Shown in pieces: positions 1-10,730 of a stretch of 64,000 bases of DNA; within the stretch, counting starts at the first letter, position 1, and each line of letters opens with the position of its first letter. The notes beneath the pieces were generated by a model, which worked only from the letters and a program-made list of their open reading frames with translations, was not told where the DNA came from and ran no database searches. The position numbers and the translations under genes are program-made. This DNA comes from Warburgia ugandensis (taxonomy: Eukaryota; Streptophyta; Magnoliopsida; Canellales; Canellaceae), in NCBI GenBank assembly GCA_035236585.1, contig CP141128.1, forward strand, positions 36,190,684 to 36,254,683. Direction: 5' to 3'.

Positions 1-479
1 AAATAGAAACCAATAAGGAGAAGGAAGTATGGAGAGAAAATAGGAGACTCATGACTAAGGACTAGAGGAGGTTGTGAGCATCCAAGGAAATAAGGAAAAA
101 CTGCATTAGAGAGAGAGAAGAAGAAAAGGAAAAAGAAGGAAAAGCTTAGAGGAGAATGACCAATATATAACAAGGTAGATAGATTTGGTTGTCTCACTTT
201 TTGGTCCTTGAAAAAGAACATCAATATTCACAATTTTGATAGGGTTTTAATGAGTGACTTTCATGCTTAAATAGTTGATTATAATACTCTGTGACCTATA
301 TTCGTATGTTTGTTTTTACATTTGATTTCATGCTCAAAAAACAATTTTTTGTTATTGTATGAATCATGTCAAGATAACCATTTGATAGTTTTCCTGGGCT
401 TTGTTTAGATCGTTGGATGCTCCCAGCTATCCTCATTTAGATAATTTATAAGCATGAGATGTTGTGAATGAGTTATTGA

Positions 480-800
480 TTCAGGCCATAGATCCATTCT
501 TTTATATCGTAGATCTGTGTGCATAAATCCATCATTTTGGACTCTTGATCTATGCAGTTTGGTCCATCGTTTTGGCAATGAAATTGTTTGCATAGATCTA
601 TTCTTGGGGTCTATGAATCCATGCCCATAAACATGTCTTTTTTGGAATATAGATCTATGCGCATAAATCCACCTTGTTGGATGATAGATCCATGCAAATA
701 GATCTAAAATAGTATATCCATGTATATAGAACATCATTTTGGACCATTGATCCTTGCACACAAACTCATCTTTTGGACTATTGATTCATGTGCATAGGCC
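480..800. repeat. Degenerate tandem repeat with GATCTATGCGCATAAATCCA-like words
   Basis: About seven imperfect units of roughly 40-60 bases repeat two words: a 'TTTTGGACYATTGAT' type and a 'CATAGATCTATGCGCATAAATCCA' type without strict period. The block recurs at 54,890-55,210 in the second copy of the segment. It lies inside the N LTR. No function can be read from it. Confidence 0.55.
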
Positions 801-1985
801 TAATTCTTGTACTTAAAACCTCTTATTTGATTGCACGATCTATAATCTTATGATCTATGATTGGTTAATGTTTCCTATTGATCACATGACCCATGATTGG
901 TTGATCTTTTCTATCAAATGATCCATCATTGTATAGGTTTGGTTAATATTTTTTTATGATCATATGATTTATAATCATATGACCTATGACAATTAGTTGC
1001 ATCGAAAAAAAATAAAACTTAATATAAATAAAGGAAAATAATCGTTGATGCTGAAAAGTAGCAAAGAATCAATGGTTGAGATCTAATAATATGTACATGA
1101 GTATTTTGTGACCTTATTATGTAGTGTTCACAATTTCAAAGGTTGAATATTCCTCATGTTACTACCATATACTTTGTCTTTTTACTTGGGATGATGTGAA
1201 TGAGATACCTAGAGTACGAGAATTGATAAGAAAAAGGCTTAATGGGAACTATGTTAAGGGATACTGTAGGTTTTGCCTCTTGACCTCCAACAACCTAAAG
1301 GGTGGGATTATATCTAATACACAAAAAGGCATATTTTTATTTAGTTTTACACAAACCTTATTTTCTAGTTCTAAGGTAAATTCGTAGATGAGTGGTGGAT
1401 GAACACTCATGGATTTTGATAGTTGAATTATCTTTCAATATGCCAAAGTGCACTAGACTTATCGATTGGATAGATTGGCAATGATATTTTGTTTATCTTC
1501 TATGATTATATTACTTCTGGGAAGTATGAGTTATGTTTTTGGATGTAGATGATTTTGTTAAGGATCGTGAATGTGTCAATAATAAGCATAGTATGAAAGC
1601 AATTCAGGAAGGGATTGTTCATTTTATTGCACTCAAGATATATTTTCAAAGCATATATAAACTAGGTGCTGTGGTTTTCCATGTTTTAGGTGGTTTAGGT
1701 CTATCTATTTGGCCTACACACACACACACAACCTACAATGTAAATGTATATCCTCAAGGCAAGGCAAAGATTGAAGAATAGAAGTCTTGGACGAACACTT
1801 CAATGCTAAGGAAAAGTGAGGAAATGTCTCACTTATATTATTAAGATTATGTGATTATGATCATTCATGACAATGACACATTTTTGTGTTTACTTGAAAC
1901 ACCCTAGTGACAAGGTTGAGATGTACATTAACCTTGGGCCTATTTTATAAGTATGCTTGTATAAACTCAGACATGGGCTGCAACC

Positions 1986-2002
1986 GTGTGTGTGTGTGTG
2001 TG
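1986..2002. repeat. TG/GT microsatellite, length differs between copies
   Basis: A dinucleotide run of 17 bases here corresponds to 23 bases at 56,363-56,385 in the second copy, as expected for slippage after duplication. Confidence 0.9.
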
Positions 2003-2167
2003 ATTTTGGATAAGATGTCCCCAAAGTTTTAAAGGGGTGATGATTAAACAAAAAAAGTCAACATTATTTTTAAAATTAGTTCTCTACAAGCATACAAATA
2101 GATCTCGCCTTTAGAAAAATAGGGATTTTTAATTAAATTTTATTTTAGAAACCTGGGTCATCACAAA

Positions 2168-4273
2168 TGTAAAAACATGAATTGCATTAAAAACATCACA
2201 TGAATTGAACTAGAAGCTAAGAATATAATTTGAATCAAACTAGAGACATATCTTGACCTTAGATAGCATGAAAAAGGCATGGGATATAACTAAGAAAGCA
2301 GAGAATGCATAAGGCATAGAACTAAAGCACAAGACTCAAAAATAAATTATGGAATCTTTTCATAATGTTATGATATAAGATGCTTAAGGAAAGAGAGGAT
2401 AGAGAAACACTAATCCTCATGGAAAAGAGAGGTTCCAATCCTACCATTTTCATATTTAGCTTTCTAGTGAACATTCCAAGATCAGTAACCTTGATAGGAG
2501 AACATTTTTCTTTCTATCAACTTTGATAGAAATGTTCTAAAAATATTAGAAGAAACTATCCCTTTTGGGAATGATCACATACATCATGCTAGGATCATTC
2601 CCTTTAGAAGATTGTTTTTAGTATATTTTCTTTGAGGGAAAACCAATGGGAGAAAGTATTTCCCTTTTGTATAAAGATGCAAATTTAAGAAAGTGTTTAA
2701 AATAAGCAAATAAAGAGGTTTATTGGTTATCTTAGGAGGCTTATTAATTAAGATGGAAACCCTTATCCTTAGATAACAAGCCTCATTAATGCAAACCCAA
2801 TAAGAACTCTCAGGGTACCTTCTTCTCCTTATAGGGATGTTAGGAATCCTTCCTTGAGCCCCTATCTCCATCTTCCTTTGGTGGGATCATCATAAGCATA
2901 AGGAAAATGATCCATTATCTTGAATTCTTGAAATATCTTAGAATCCCATTTCATGAAGGCAATGACACCTTCACCAGAAGCCTGGTGGGAGAGAGGAAGT
3001 GAAGTCTCTTGTGCATAGAACCCTCGAAATAATAATAGGTAGGAAAAGCCTAAAAATGAAAATTGAATAGAAAGTAATGAAAATACAATACATTAGAGAT
3101 TAAGGGTGCTCTTGCTCCTCTTTCCTCAATGTAAGATGATCTTGAGGCCTAGAGCTCCATTGACCAACATGCTTGAGGTCTCCTAACACCCCCTTCCATG
3201 TAGACAATGGGTACCTTCACTAGAAAACCTAGAAGAAGAAAGGAAGTAGAGCCTCATATGCAATGTAGAAAACTTCCTAGGGAGGGTGAGAAGAAGAAGA
3301 GCTCAAGAAGAAAGAAGAGAGTAATGCAACTACAATATGCAAAATAAGGGAATAAACAATGGAAAAGATGATACTTAATGCAAAAATAAAAAAAGGAAAT
3401 GGAAAAAGGGCAGCCCCAGTGCATGAAGCTCTTGCCTATGCAGGGTCTGGGGAAGGGGCGGACCACAAGGGCCTAAGGTACACAGCCTTACCTTTTATTT
3501 GCAAGAGGCTGTTTTCACGCCTTTAACCCGTGACCCCAAGGTCATATGACAACAACTTTTACCATTGCGCCAAGGCTCCCCTTCACTTAATGCAAAAAGA
3601 AAAACTAAAAAAGAATAGCAAGTAGCTTATGGATTGATTATCTTAGAATTGTCCTGAAATGAAGGCAGGAAGGCTCTAGTTATAAAGGGGGAGACTAATA
3701 TATGTGCAATATTTTGCAAGGCAAAGGATGAATGAAATCTTGTTAGTTTTAGGGTTATACTAAGAAAAACACATGATTGTATGTGTTTTTAGGCTCAAAA
3801 GCACTTGATTATGTGTATTTGGGTTGTTAATTTTCCAAGTTCCCCAAATACTCATGATCATATATTTTTGAGGCCCCATAGCATATGATGGTGCTATTAT
3901 TAAGGAAAACTTTTCGGAAACATCTTGAGAAAGTGAATATCGATCTAGATTATTAGATCATCATGGAAATCTATGAAGAGCATTACATGATTGTGTGTTC
4001 ATGTGATACATAAACAAGTAATCATGTGATTTGGGGTATTTTTCCTGGAGCTCTTGAGAAATGGAAATTGACTTGTTTGATTTAAAGATTAGGACATTTT
4101 GAAATTTAAAAAAAAAATTGGGAAATTGTGAAGTATGTGCATGTCATGTAAAATTCTTAAAAATTTCTTTTAATTCTTGTGGGTATAAGCAAATAATTAC
4201 AAATCAAATTATTCACACACATGCTTAAATAATCTGTAGCCAAAGGAGAAAATGAGGACTCAAATTTGTGACA
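2168..4273 (-). mobile_element. F- : minus-oriented LTR-like block, copy 1
   Basis: Read on the minus strand this block begins TGTCACAAATTTGAG at 4,273, has a TATAA-type box near 3,680-3,686 and runs left to about 2,168. Several stretches match the plus-oriented F+ block: the 'CATTGTCTACATGGAA' words (3,206-3,220 against 39,968), the 'TATGCACAAGAG' word (about 3,010 against 40,165) and the 'CTCAAGGAA...CATCCC' word (about 2,840 against 40,335), in the same order. The match continues past 51,660. It is interrupted by an Au-like SINE at 3,387-3,584. The left boundary is a guess. The identity as an LTR rests on the promoter-like box and on the F+ comparison; no internal region is attached. Confidence 0.5.
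3387..3584 (+). mobile_element. Au-like SINE with 14-bp target duplication
   Basis: The segment carries the tRNA-derived SINE text I know from the angiosperm Au family: a GGGCAGCCCCAGTGCATGAAG head, a GTCTGGGGAAGGG block, GGACCACAAGGG, ACACAGCCTTACC, GCAAGAGGCTGTTTTCACG and a CAAGGCTCCCCTTC tail. A degenerate pol III B box lies near 3,519-3,529. It is flanked by ACTTAATGCAAAAA at 3,373-3,386 and 3,585-3,598. The equivalent site in the second copy (about 57,783) holds a single ACTTAATACAAAAA and no SINE, which gives an empty site. The first 19 bases (A-rich) before GGGCAGCC may be part of the insert or slippage. Confidence 0.9.
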
Positions 4274-4619
4274 AGCAAATTATTCACACATGTTTTTGGT
4301 TGTAGTATGTACTGGCTATCACCTTTTCCTTAATATACTACTTTCAACAAAGGAAGAAAAAAAAGGACAGTGGTATAGTGGCCTCCTATTTTTTATGATG
4401 GTTGTGATATTTGAACCATTGTTTCCTCATCAGACTCTTAATAAAAGCTTACAAATAGCTATAACTTTAGGTGGGCTAATATCTCTACCATTCTCATAGT
4501 TTCTCTTCTATTAAATTAGTCATGGCCCAAAGTTCTCATCAATTAGATTATCCCAGAAATTGCTGCCTTTAGTTGTTAAATGAATGGTGAAATCAATACC
4601 CTTTTGATAAATAAACACC

Positions 4620-4960
4620 TATTAACGTTTTGGATTGCTATAATTCTATTTGGCCCAATTTGTGTTAAGGCCTAAGTCATTCAAAATATTGCCTTTGGCT
4701 TAGATGGGCTATGGTCTAAAGCTCTCATCTATTAAATGATCTAAGCCACTATTTTCTTAAGTCGTAAATGAATGGTCAAAAGTTTTACTGCCCACTTTAT
4801 AACTACTATTATTTTCTTGAGTTGTAAAATAGCAACAGTTAGGAACACCTAATGGGTGAGATTTTGGATCATAGCCCATCTAAGTTAAGGGCAACATTTT
4901 GAATGACTTAGATCTTCAAACGAGGCCTACTTAGATTTATAGCCATACAAAACATTAATA
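4620..4960. mobile_element. MITE-like inverted-repeat element
   Basis: Arms of about 92 bases (4,620-4,713 and 4,870-4,960) are imperfect reverse complements. Both contain AAGTCATTCAAAAT and CTTAGATGGGCTATG on their respective strands. The ends read TATTAA...TTAATA. The loop holds no coding frame. A direct near-copy of the loop (CTCATCTATTAAATGATC type) precedes the left arm at about 4,524-4,600, so the element may be larger or nested. It is present at the same place in the second copy (58,824-59,171), so it predates the duplication. The superfamily is not assignable because the target duplication is ambiguous. Confidence 0.7.
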
Positions 4961-4973
4961 CAGGCTAATTTAT

Positions 4974-5371
4974 GAAAGAAAAAAGTATACTTTAGTTCGT
5001 GAAACTATTCACTTATAGCATTCTAGTCCTTAAATTTTAGAAAAATAGCTTAGTTTTGAAACTATTAGTTTGGGTTGCACTTTAGTCCTTCTATTAACTT
5101 CTCATCAATAGAACTAACAATTGGGCCCTATAAAGAACAATTTATCCCCAAAACTAAACTATTTTTCTAGAACTTTAAGTCTAAAGTATACTTTTGGCTT
5201 TTTTGAGCAAATAATAAACTACTATATGTGAAGTTCAGTACTAGTTTTGATTATAAAAAGTTATTGCAACATAAACTAATAGTTTTGGGGTCTAAATTAT
5301 TTTTTTTGAACTTTAAGAACTAAAAGTTAGTAGTGATAACTTTACCAATTAAAGTAGACTTTTATCTTTGT
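4974..5371. mobile_element. Foldback element with long inverted arms
   Basis: The left arm (about 4,974-5,085, with AAAAAGTATACTTTAG and AAACTATTAGTTTGGGTTGC) pairs imperfectly with the right arm (about 5,259-5,371). An extra, shorter inverted segment at 5,147-5,205 also pairs with the left arm. The loop is non-coding. The second copy has the same structure at about 59,186-59,590. This is consistent with a non-autonomous foldback or MITE DNA element; no terminal motif fixes the superfamily. Confidence 0.65.
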
Positions 5372-5639
5372 AAAAAATAGGGCATGCTTATAACACATCG
5401 AAAAAAAGGTGAGAAAGAAAGAAAAACGTGTTGGGCTAAAAACCAAAAAGGTTTTTTGCAAAAATGCCATTTTGTTTTTGCCAAAAAAATTCAATATTTT
5501 CTAGAATTTGCAAATTTTCCATTACGTTTTCATGAGCTTTGCAGAATTGCCATTCTGATAGTTTTTTCAGGTTTCTTTTTTCAAAATTCTAATATTGCCT
5601 TTTTATCTATCTCCTACCCATCCTTATTTCTAGTGGTAT

Positions 5640-6510
5640 CGCCAGACTCTTCGTTTGTAGCTGTCTCCCCCTCCCCCCCCCACCACCTTTGCTACTCCAG
5701 GCAACCCCCATCCATTGCTAAGATATGCTTATTCCTTATGGAGAGATCCACCCTAGACTGCCTCCTTTTGAGTGAGGTCAACACTCCTTAGAATCCCAAG
5801 CCACAAATGGTGCGCCGGCCCCACCCCCCCCTTTCTAGTGAGCTCAACCCCAAGAAACCTATGCTGCAGATCCCTCCCCCCATCAAAAACCCAAACTGCA
5901 AATGCCCCACCCTTGACCACCTCCCTTCTAACTAGCTCAATCCCCTTGGAAACTAGTGCCACAGATCCCTCCCCTAACCCCTTCGAAAACTTGAGTTGCA
6001 GATGGCACCACCCTCCTTCCTCGACCAACTCCCTTATGGTGAGCTTAATCTCCATGGAAACCTGCACCGCAGATTGCCTCCCCCGACCCCACTAGAAACT
6101 CGAGTTGCCCCCTTCCTTTTGATGAGTTCAACCCTCGAAAACCCTTGCTGTAGATTGTCGCTCCCAATGGAAACTCGAGCCCTTTTTGGGCAAATCCAGA
6201 CCCCGACAGCCACCTATTTCTGGCCCGGAATTGCCCATCCTCCTCCCTTCAGGCGAGATCTACCCCTTCCCCCCCCCCAATCGCCTCATGTTCCCTGCAT
6301 AGATCTGTCCATCCCTCCCCTCTTCTAGCCAGATCCAACCATCCCTTCTCCCTCAATCTGCTTCCTCCAAGATTCACACACACACCCTCCACATTTCCTA
6401 TTAGATCTCCCCCCATTCCTACCACCCCCACTTTCAACCAGATCCACCCCTCTATGTTTCTAGTGAGATCTACACCTCCCCTTCCATGGAGTGGCGGGTT
6501 GCCATGGCTG
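5640..6510. repeat. C-rich degenerate tandem block
   Basis: From about 5,750 to 6,200 imperfect units of roughly 60-75 bases repeat. Each has a 'GTGAGCTCAACCCC' word, a 'GAAACTCGAGTTGCAGAT' word and a run of C. The remainder to 6,510 is C-rich with further 'GATCCACCCCTCC' words. Strand composition is strongly skewed (C on plus). The overlapping open frames on both strands here follow from the skew and the low stop-codon density and are not called as genes. The counterpart is 59,870-60,713. Confidence 0.65.
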
Positions 6511-6516
6511 TGATTT

Positions 6517-8791
6517 TGTGATGACTTGGGTTTTTCCGCCAATTTTTCACAAATCTTTTCGAAAGGTGGGGCCCCAATTTTTGAAAAATAGTTTCAAAAA
6601 CAAAACAGGGAAAAATATTTTCAATGAATCTCATGTTAAAACCCTAAGTGTCAACCATCAACTCACTACTTACTTATTTATGATTTAATTTGATATTTAA
6701 AATTTTAAAACTCAATTAAAATTTTTATTTTTCAAGTAAACCTTTTTAAAAACAAGTTTACTTCTTTAGGACCCATCCAGTCTATAGCCACAGTCCCTGC
6801 ATCATTACAAATCAAGTCCAAATACCATAGATGTACATGTATAGTCCAAGTAAAATTAAAACATACCCTCAGATGATGATATCTAGATCAGCTATTCATC
6901 TGAATCCTCATCAGTCCAGTCTGGTGCTCAATATCAAAGAAATTGTAGTAATAACATAATGCCTCAGCAAGCTATGCTTGGTAGGGGAATAAGATGCTTA
7001 TGAAAACTGAAATAAAACATTTTCTTTCTCAATGTAATAATCATTTCAATGCAGTAAAGCATTTTGCATCGATAATCAATAATCTGCATGATCAAATTTA
7101 AGATAATCTAAAACTTTAGAATATCAAATTTCAAAACATTTCATGTAACTATCATAAATAAATCCAACAACAAATATCATATTCAAATCATAATCAAGAT
7201 ATTAAGAAAACTTTATGAATAGATGTAAACATCATTAATAGATCCAGCAATGCAAGGTCATATACAAATCATAGTACAAATTATGAATAAAGATATTGAA
7301 CAATCAAACTAGTTAAATGATGTTAAACTTGTAAAATTAGTGATATATTCATCAATGAACATACGTCATTGTCGACTGTAGATCATCATTGGATCTTCAT
7401 CGGTGGCTAAATTGATTCATGGGTTTTGTTCCTCGCGTCACGAGCACTGTGATGAATGTCTTAGATCAGTAAGATCCTTCCTAGAATGACCAGGGGAGGA
7501 GATCAAAGTTCAAGGATGTAGTGGGGTCCACCTATACCAAACATCAAGAAGGAAAGAGGGATAATGGGGGAACTAATGCGACCGACCTGCCTATGTTGGC
7601 TTCAGGTTGACTGTAGAGCCTAGGAAAATAGGCAGAGAAGTAGGGGCGATGCGGATGTTGGCTTGTGAGCATAGGGATGTTGGTAGGCTATGCTAAGGGA
7701 AAGACCCTACCAGGGAAAAGGAGGGAAGGGGGGATGTCAGTGTAACAGTCCAAATTTGGAGTCACGTTTGCTGGAAAGGGTGAAGGTCTTGGCATGATGC
7801 CTTCAGCAACGAGTTAGAATGGTTTGTTGGGTTGGGTAGCGCTAGCATGCCATTGCCACTAACGACTGAGAAGAAGAGGGCATGGGAGAAGAGAGTGGAA
7901 AAGATGGGTAGTGGGCGTAATGACTAGCAGAGAGATGTAAGTAGGGGGAAGCTCACCGACGAGGGTTTTGCCCAAAGGTGAGCTATGGGTCACTAGGAGG
8001 ATTCTTGAAGTAGCAGAGGTTGTTGAAGGGGGGTCTTAATGGTGGGGGCACATCGAGCGAAGGGAAAGAAGGGGGGAGAGGGGGGTTCCACACAGTGGCT
8101 CCAATGTCCGACTTGCTTAAGTCATCGTGTTGGCAGTCGTGGAGGGCCACTGCCGCTATCGACCAAGAGGAAGGAGATAGCAGAGATGAGAGAGAGGAAG
8201 GGGCCAACAACTGGCTACAACAGCACATTGGTTGGAAGGGGGAGAGGGGGAAGGAGAGAAGGGAGGACCCCCCAATTGCCATGACACCAGCAAGGATCCT
8301 TAACTGATAGGCTGTCCGGTGCACAGTGCAGCCTCGAGTTTGGTGCATTGACTAGCTGCCATGCTGTCTGAGAGAGAGAAGGGGAGAAAACTGAGGGTAG
8401 GAATTAAATGCCCCTTTAATTAATTTCTCATTATTATTATATTATTTTTTGTGTAATCATTACTAGTTATAAATGCAGGTAATTAATTTTGTGTAGTTTT
8501 AAATAAACATTTATGGCTGTTACCTACTCCAAATTTCGTGTCATGTCAGGTGGGCCCAACACATAGTAAAATTACTAATTTACCCTTATAATATTTTAAT
8601 TTAAATACCCTAATTAAAATAATTATGAATTTTTTATTTACACTCCAATTTTAGCATTCTTAGTGTCGCTGAATTCCATTTTTTGAGCACAATTTGGATA
8701 TTGACATTTAACCCTTGATTTGATTTCTATAAAAATCTAATCTCTAGAAATTTAATTTCTCATTAAAATCACAATATTCAGGGATATTACA
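6517..8791 (-). mobile_element. M1 3' LTR (minus-strand element)
   Basis: The plus-strand ends are TGTGATGACTTGGG and GGGATATTACA, a TG...CA pair. At the right edge lies the reverse complement of a polypurine tract and the GAGGATGAAATTTTTGT context typical of the end of chromovirus internal regions, which fixes the orientation as minus. The 2.28-kb LTR includes an 800-base G-rich part (7,560-8,390) that recurs in all M LTRs. Compared with the M1 partner LTR at 27,449-30,858 it lacks about 1.1 kb near 7,350; the LTR at 60,719-62,996 lacks the same piece. Confidence 0.8.
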
Positions 8792-8800
8792 TCCTTCCCT
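8792..8800 (-). promoter_or_regulatory. M1 polypurine tract
   Basis: On the minus strand AGGGAAGGA directly precedes the LTR start TGTAATATCC, with GAGGATGAAATTTTTGT just upstream. The C1 element has GAGGGAAGGA before TGTAATATCT with the same upstream context. Priming of plus-strand DNA synthesis is inferred from position. Confidence 0.75.
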
Positions 8801-10730
8801 TTTTACAAAAATTTCATCCTCAAAATTTGTCTACAACTATACAAACAACTCTTGATATGCTCATCTCACTCATCTTTGTCATAATGCTTACCCATGTTCT
8901 TGAAATTCTTTCCATGTCTTCTTTCAAAAAATTCTAAATGCATCTTCATCTTATTGTTTATTTAAGAGGACTCTTAATTAAAGACTCCTGAAACTCATAA
9001 CGTTCACTGATGTAACTCTTCTATTTCCATCAAGCAATATGATTCGCTTCCATTGTGAACTCTAAAGATCAACCCCCTTTTGTTAACAAATCATCCTTGC
9101 CTGCTATTAGTTACCACATAGGTATATCTCTAGGTTTTTGTGTTGACATTACAACTGTCATTTATTTATTCCATGCTCCCTCCACAATTAATAAGTATCA
9201 TAATTGCTCAGTCCTCATAATTGATTAAGTATGACCCCCTTATTTTCCACACCTCATTCTTAATTCATAATTTTTTGTTATTTTCCAATCTTTTGTCCAC
9301 CAAATATCCTCATTATCAACAAAATTCCTAAGCTAAAGTCAAACACCTCCTTTCAAGAAAAATTTCAAAGATCACCAAATTCCATAATTAAATCTTCACA
9401 AATGTGCTTCACATCCTTGTATAAACTCAACTCCATCAACTACTTATCTAAAATTTTCCTTTAGAATACTCAGTGAATACCCTTACACCACAGTTCTTTT
9501 ATTTGAAATTTCTCTACTCCCATGGCAACACTCTTACTAAATCAAAATCAAAGTCTCTTGATTTTCTTAAAATATGTTAACCTTCATAGGCATCATTAGT
9601 TTTCTCGTCTGTTAGTGTTATGCATCTCAATTCCCTTTACACTTCATATCTAGACAGCTAGCTCTTACTTGTTTAATTGCACAACTCTTTTGTACATCTT
9701 TCTTAAATAATTCCATATCGCCTTTTATTTTATATTAGTAATATCTTTAAACTTCTATGATAAATGTTCAAAATGTCAAATATTGCCACATATACTCCTC
9801 TTCTCAGCCCAAACATATAGAGTATTTAAACCTTTTCATTTCACTTAAATGAATCCATGTAATATAGCTGACATGTCCATATAAGAATTTCTTGTTTCAA
9901 TTTAAGATTTATTGATATCACGAGCTTTTCTTTATAGGAATACTATTTTTAATTTCCTAAGTAATACTTGGACTTCCAAGTCAATGCTTGTACATTATCA
10001 CTGTCTATTCCTTTTACTAGCTTCACTATAGTTGTTCATGCATCTTAATAACTTGTTGGATCCAATAGATTTTTCAACTTTGTATGTGTCATCGACATGA
10101 AATTCTCAAGGTGGAACTAATTCTCAACTATTATTTCCACTATGAATACTTTTCTTACCAATTGATTCTAATGATACTTTGTAGCATTCTATTTGTTCCA
10201 ATACTCTAGGCATCAATCCCTATCTATTTTCATGTTTATTCTATTTATTAATTCAATCTTCCTTGACTTAGATATAAGATCTCAAAAAGTTGATCCAATA
10301 ATTTTCTTTCACTTATCTTCTATCACTCTTTCTAAACTGTCATTTAAGACTTCATAAGAACACATAACACTTTCAAATTGAAAATAATGGCTAAATTAGG
10401 TCAATTGAATCTCCACTATCATCTTTATACATTCACATTCTCATCATTAAGTTATATACAACAACCATTCATTCTTGATCACATTTGCCAAAAGTCATTA
10501 TCGTAGTTCATCTATAATTCTAAATTAACTTAGTAAAATTTGACTTAAATCCTCCTAGTCATTAAAGATCACATGTCTTATTTGCTATTTTATGCTAGCC
10601 ATTTATAATGCCTTTTATTATAAGTTAATCTCATCGAATAATATTTCCTTTTAATCAACCTCCTCATTTAATCTATAAAATGTGGTTGATACTGTATCCT
10701 CTCTCACACATCAAGGTTGATAATACTTTA
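8792..10730 (-). mobile_element. M1 internal region, left part (non-coding)
   Basis: This is the 3' half of the M1 internal region, read leftwards. It aligns throughout with 30,859-32,715 (M2), and its first 1 kb with 62,997-64,000. I found no reverse transcriptase, integrase, protease or gag signature on either strand and no open frame of note. The sequence is AT-rich with many stops in all frames in all copies. It is cut at 10,730 by C1 and resumes at about 26,490. Confidence 0.7.

Larger units (their letters stand above)
1..2165 (+). mobile_element. N LTR, copy 1 (left end outside window)
   Basis: This is the right part of a probable solo LTR. It ends in GGGTCATCACA at 2,165, which resembles the reverse-strand end of the M-family LTRs. 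The full-length equivalent at 53,980-56,550 begins TGTAACATCC, so about 420 bases of this copy lie left of the window. No primer-binding site follows 2,165; an inverted LTR-like block starts instead, so the piece looks like a solo LTR rather than the 5' end of a full element. It contains degenerate tandem repeats at 480-800, a CA run near 1,720 and a TG run at 1,986-2,002. The short open frames at 1,124-1,387 and 1,533-1,781 match no family I recognise. Confidence 0.5.

Noticed and set aside
1533-1781. Frame beginning with a VDDFV word, resembling the copia YVDD site
   Set aside because: No other reverse transcriptase motif precedes or follows it in any frame, in either copy (copy 2 at 55,915).
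5384-6328. Overlapping frames of 104-135 codons on both strands
   Set aside because: They lie in the C-rich tandem block; both strands are open owing to base skew, and the second copy does not keep the same frames.
7983-8348. 121-codon minus frame, with a similar 107-codon frame at 62,164-62,487
   Set aside because: The frames recur because the M LTR sequence recurs. Composition is Pro/Ser/Leu-rich, no domain is seen, and frames also open on the other strand, as expected from G-rich sequence with few stops.
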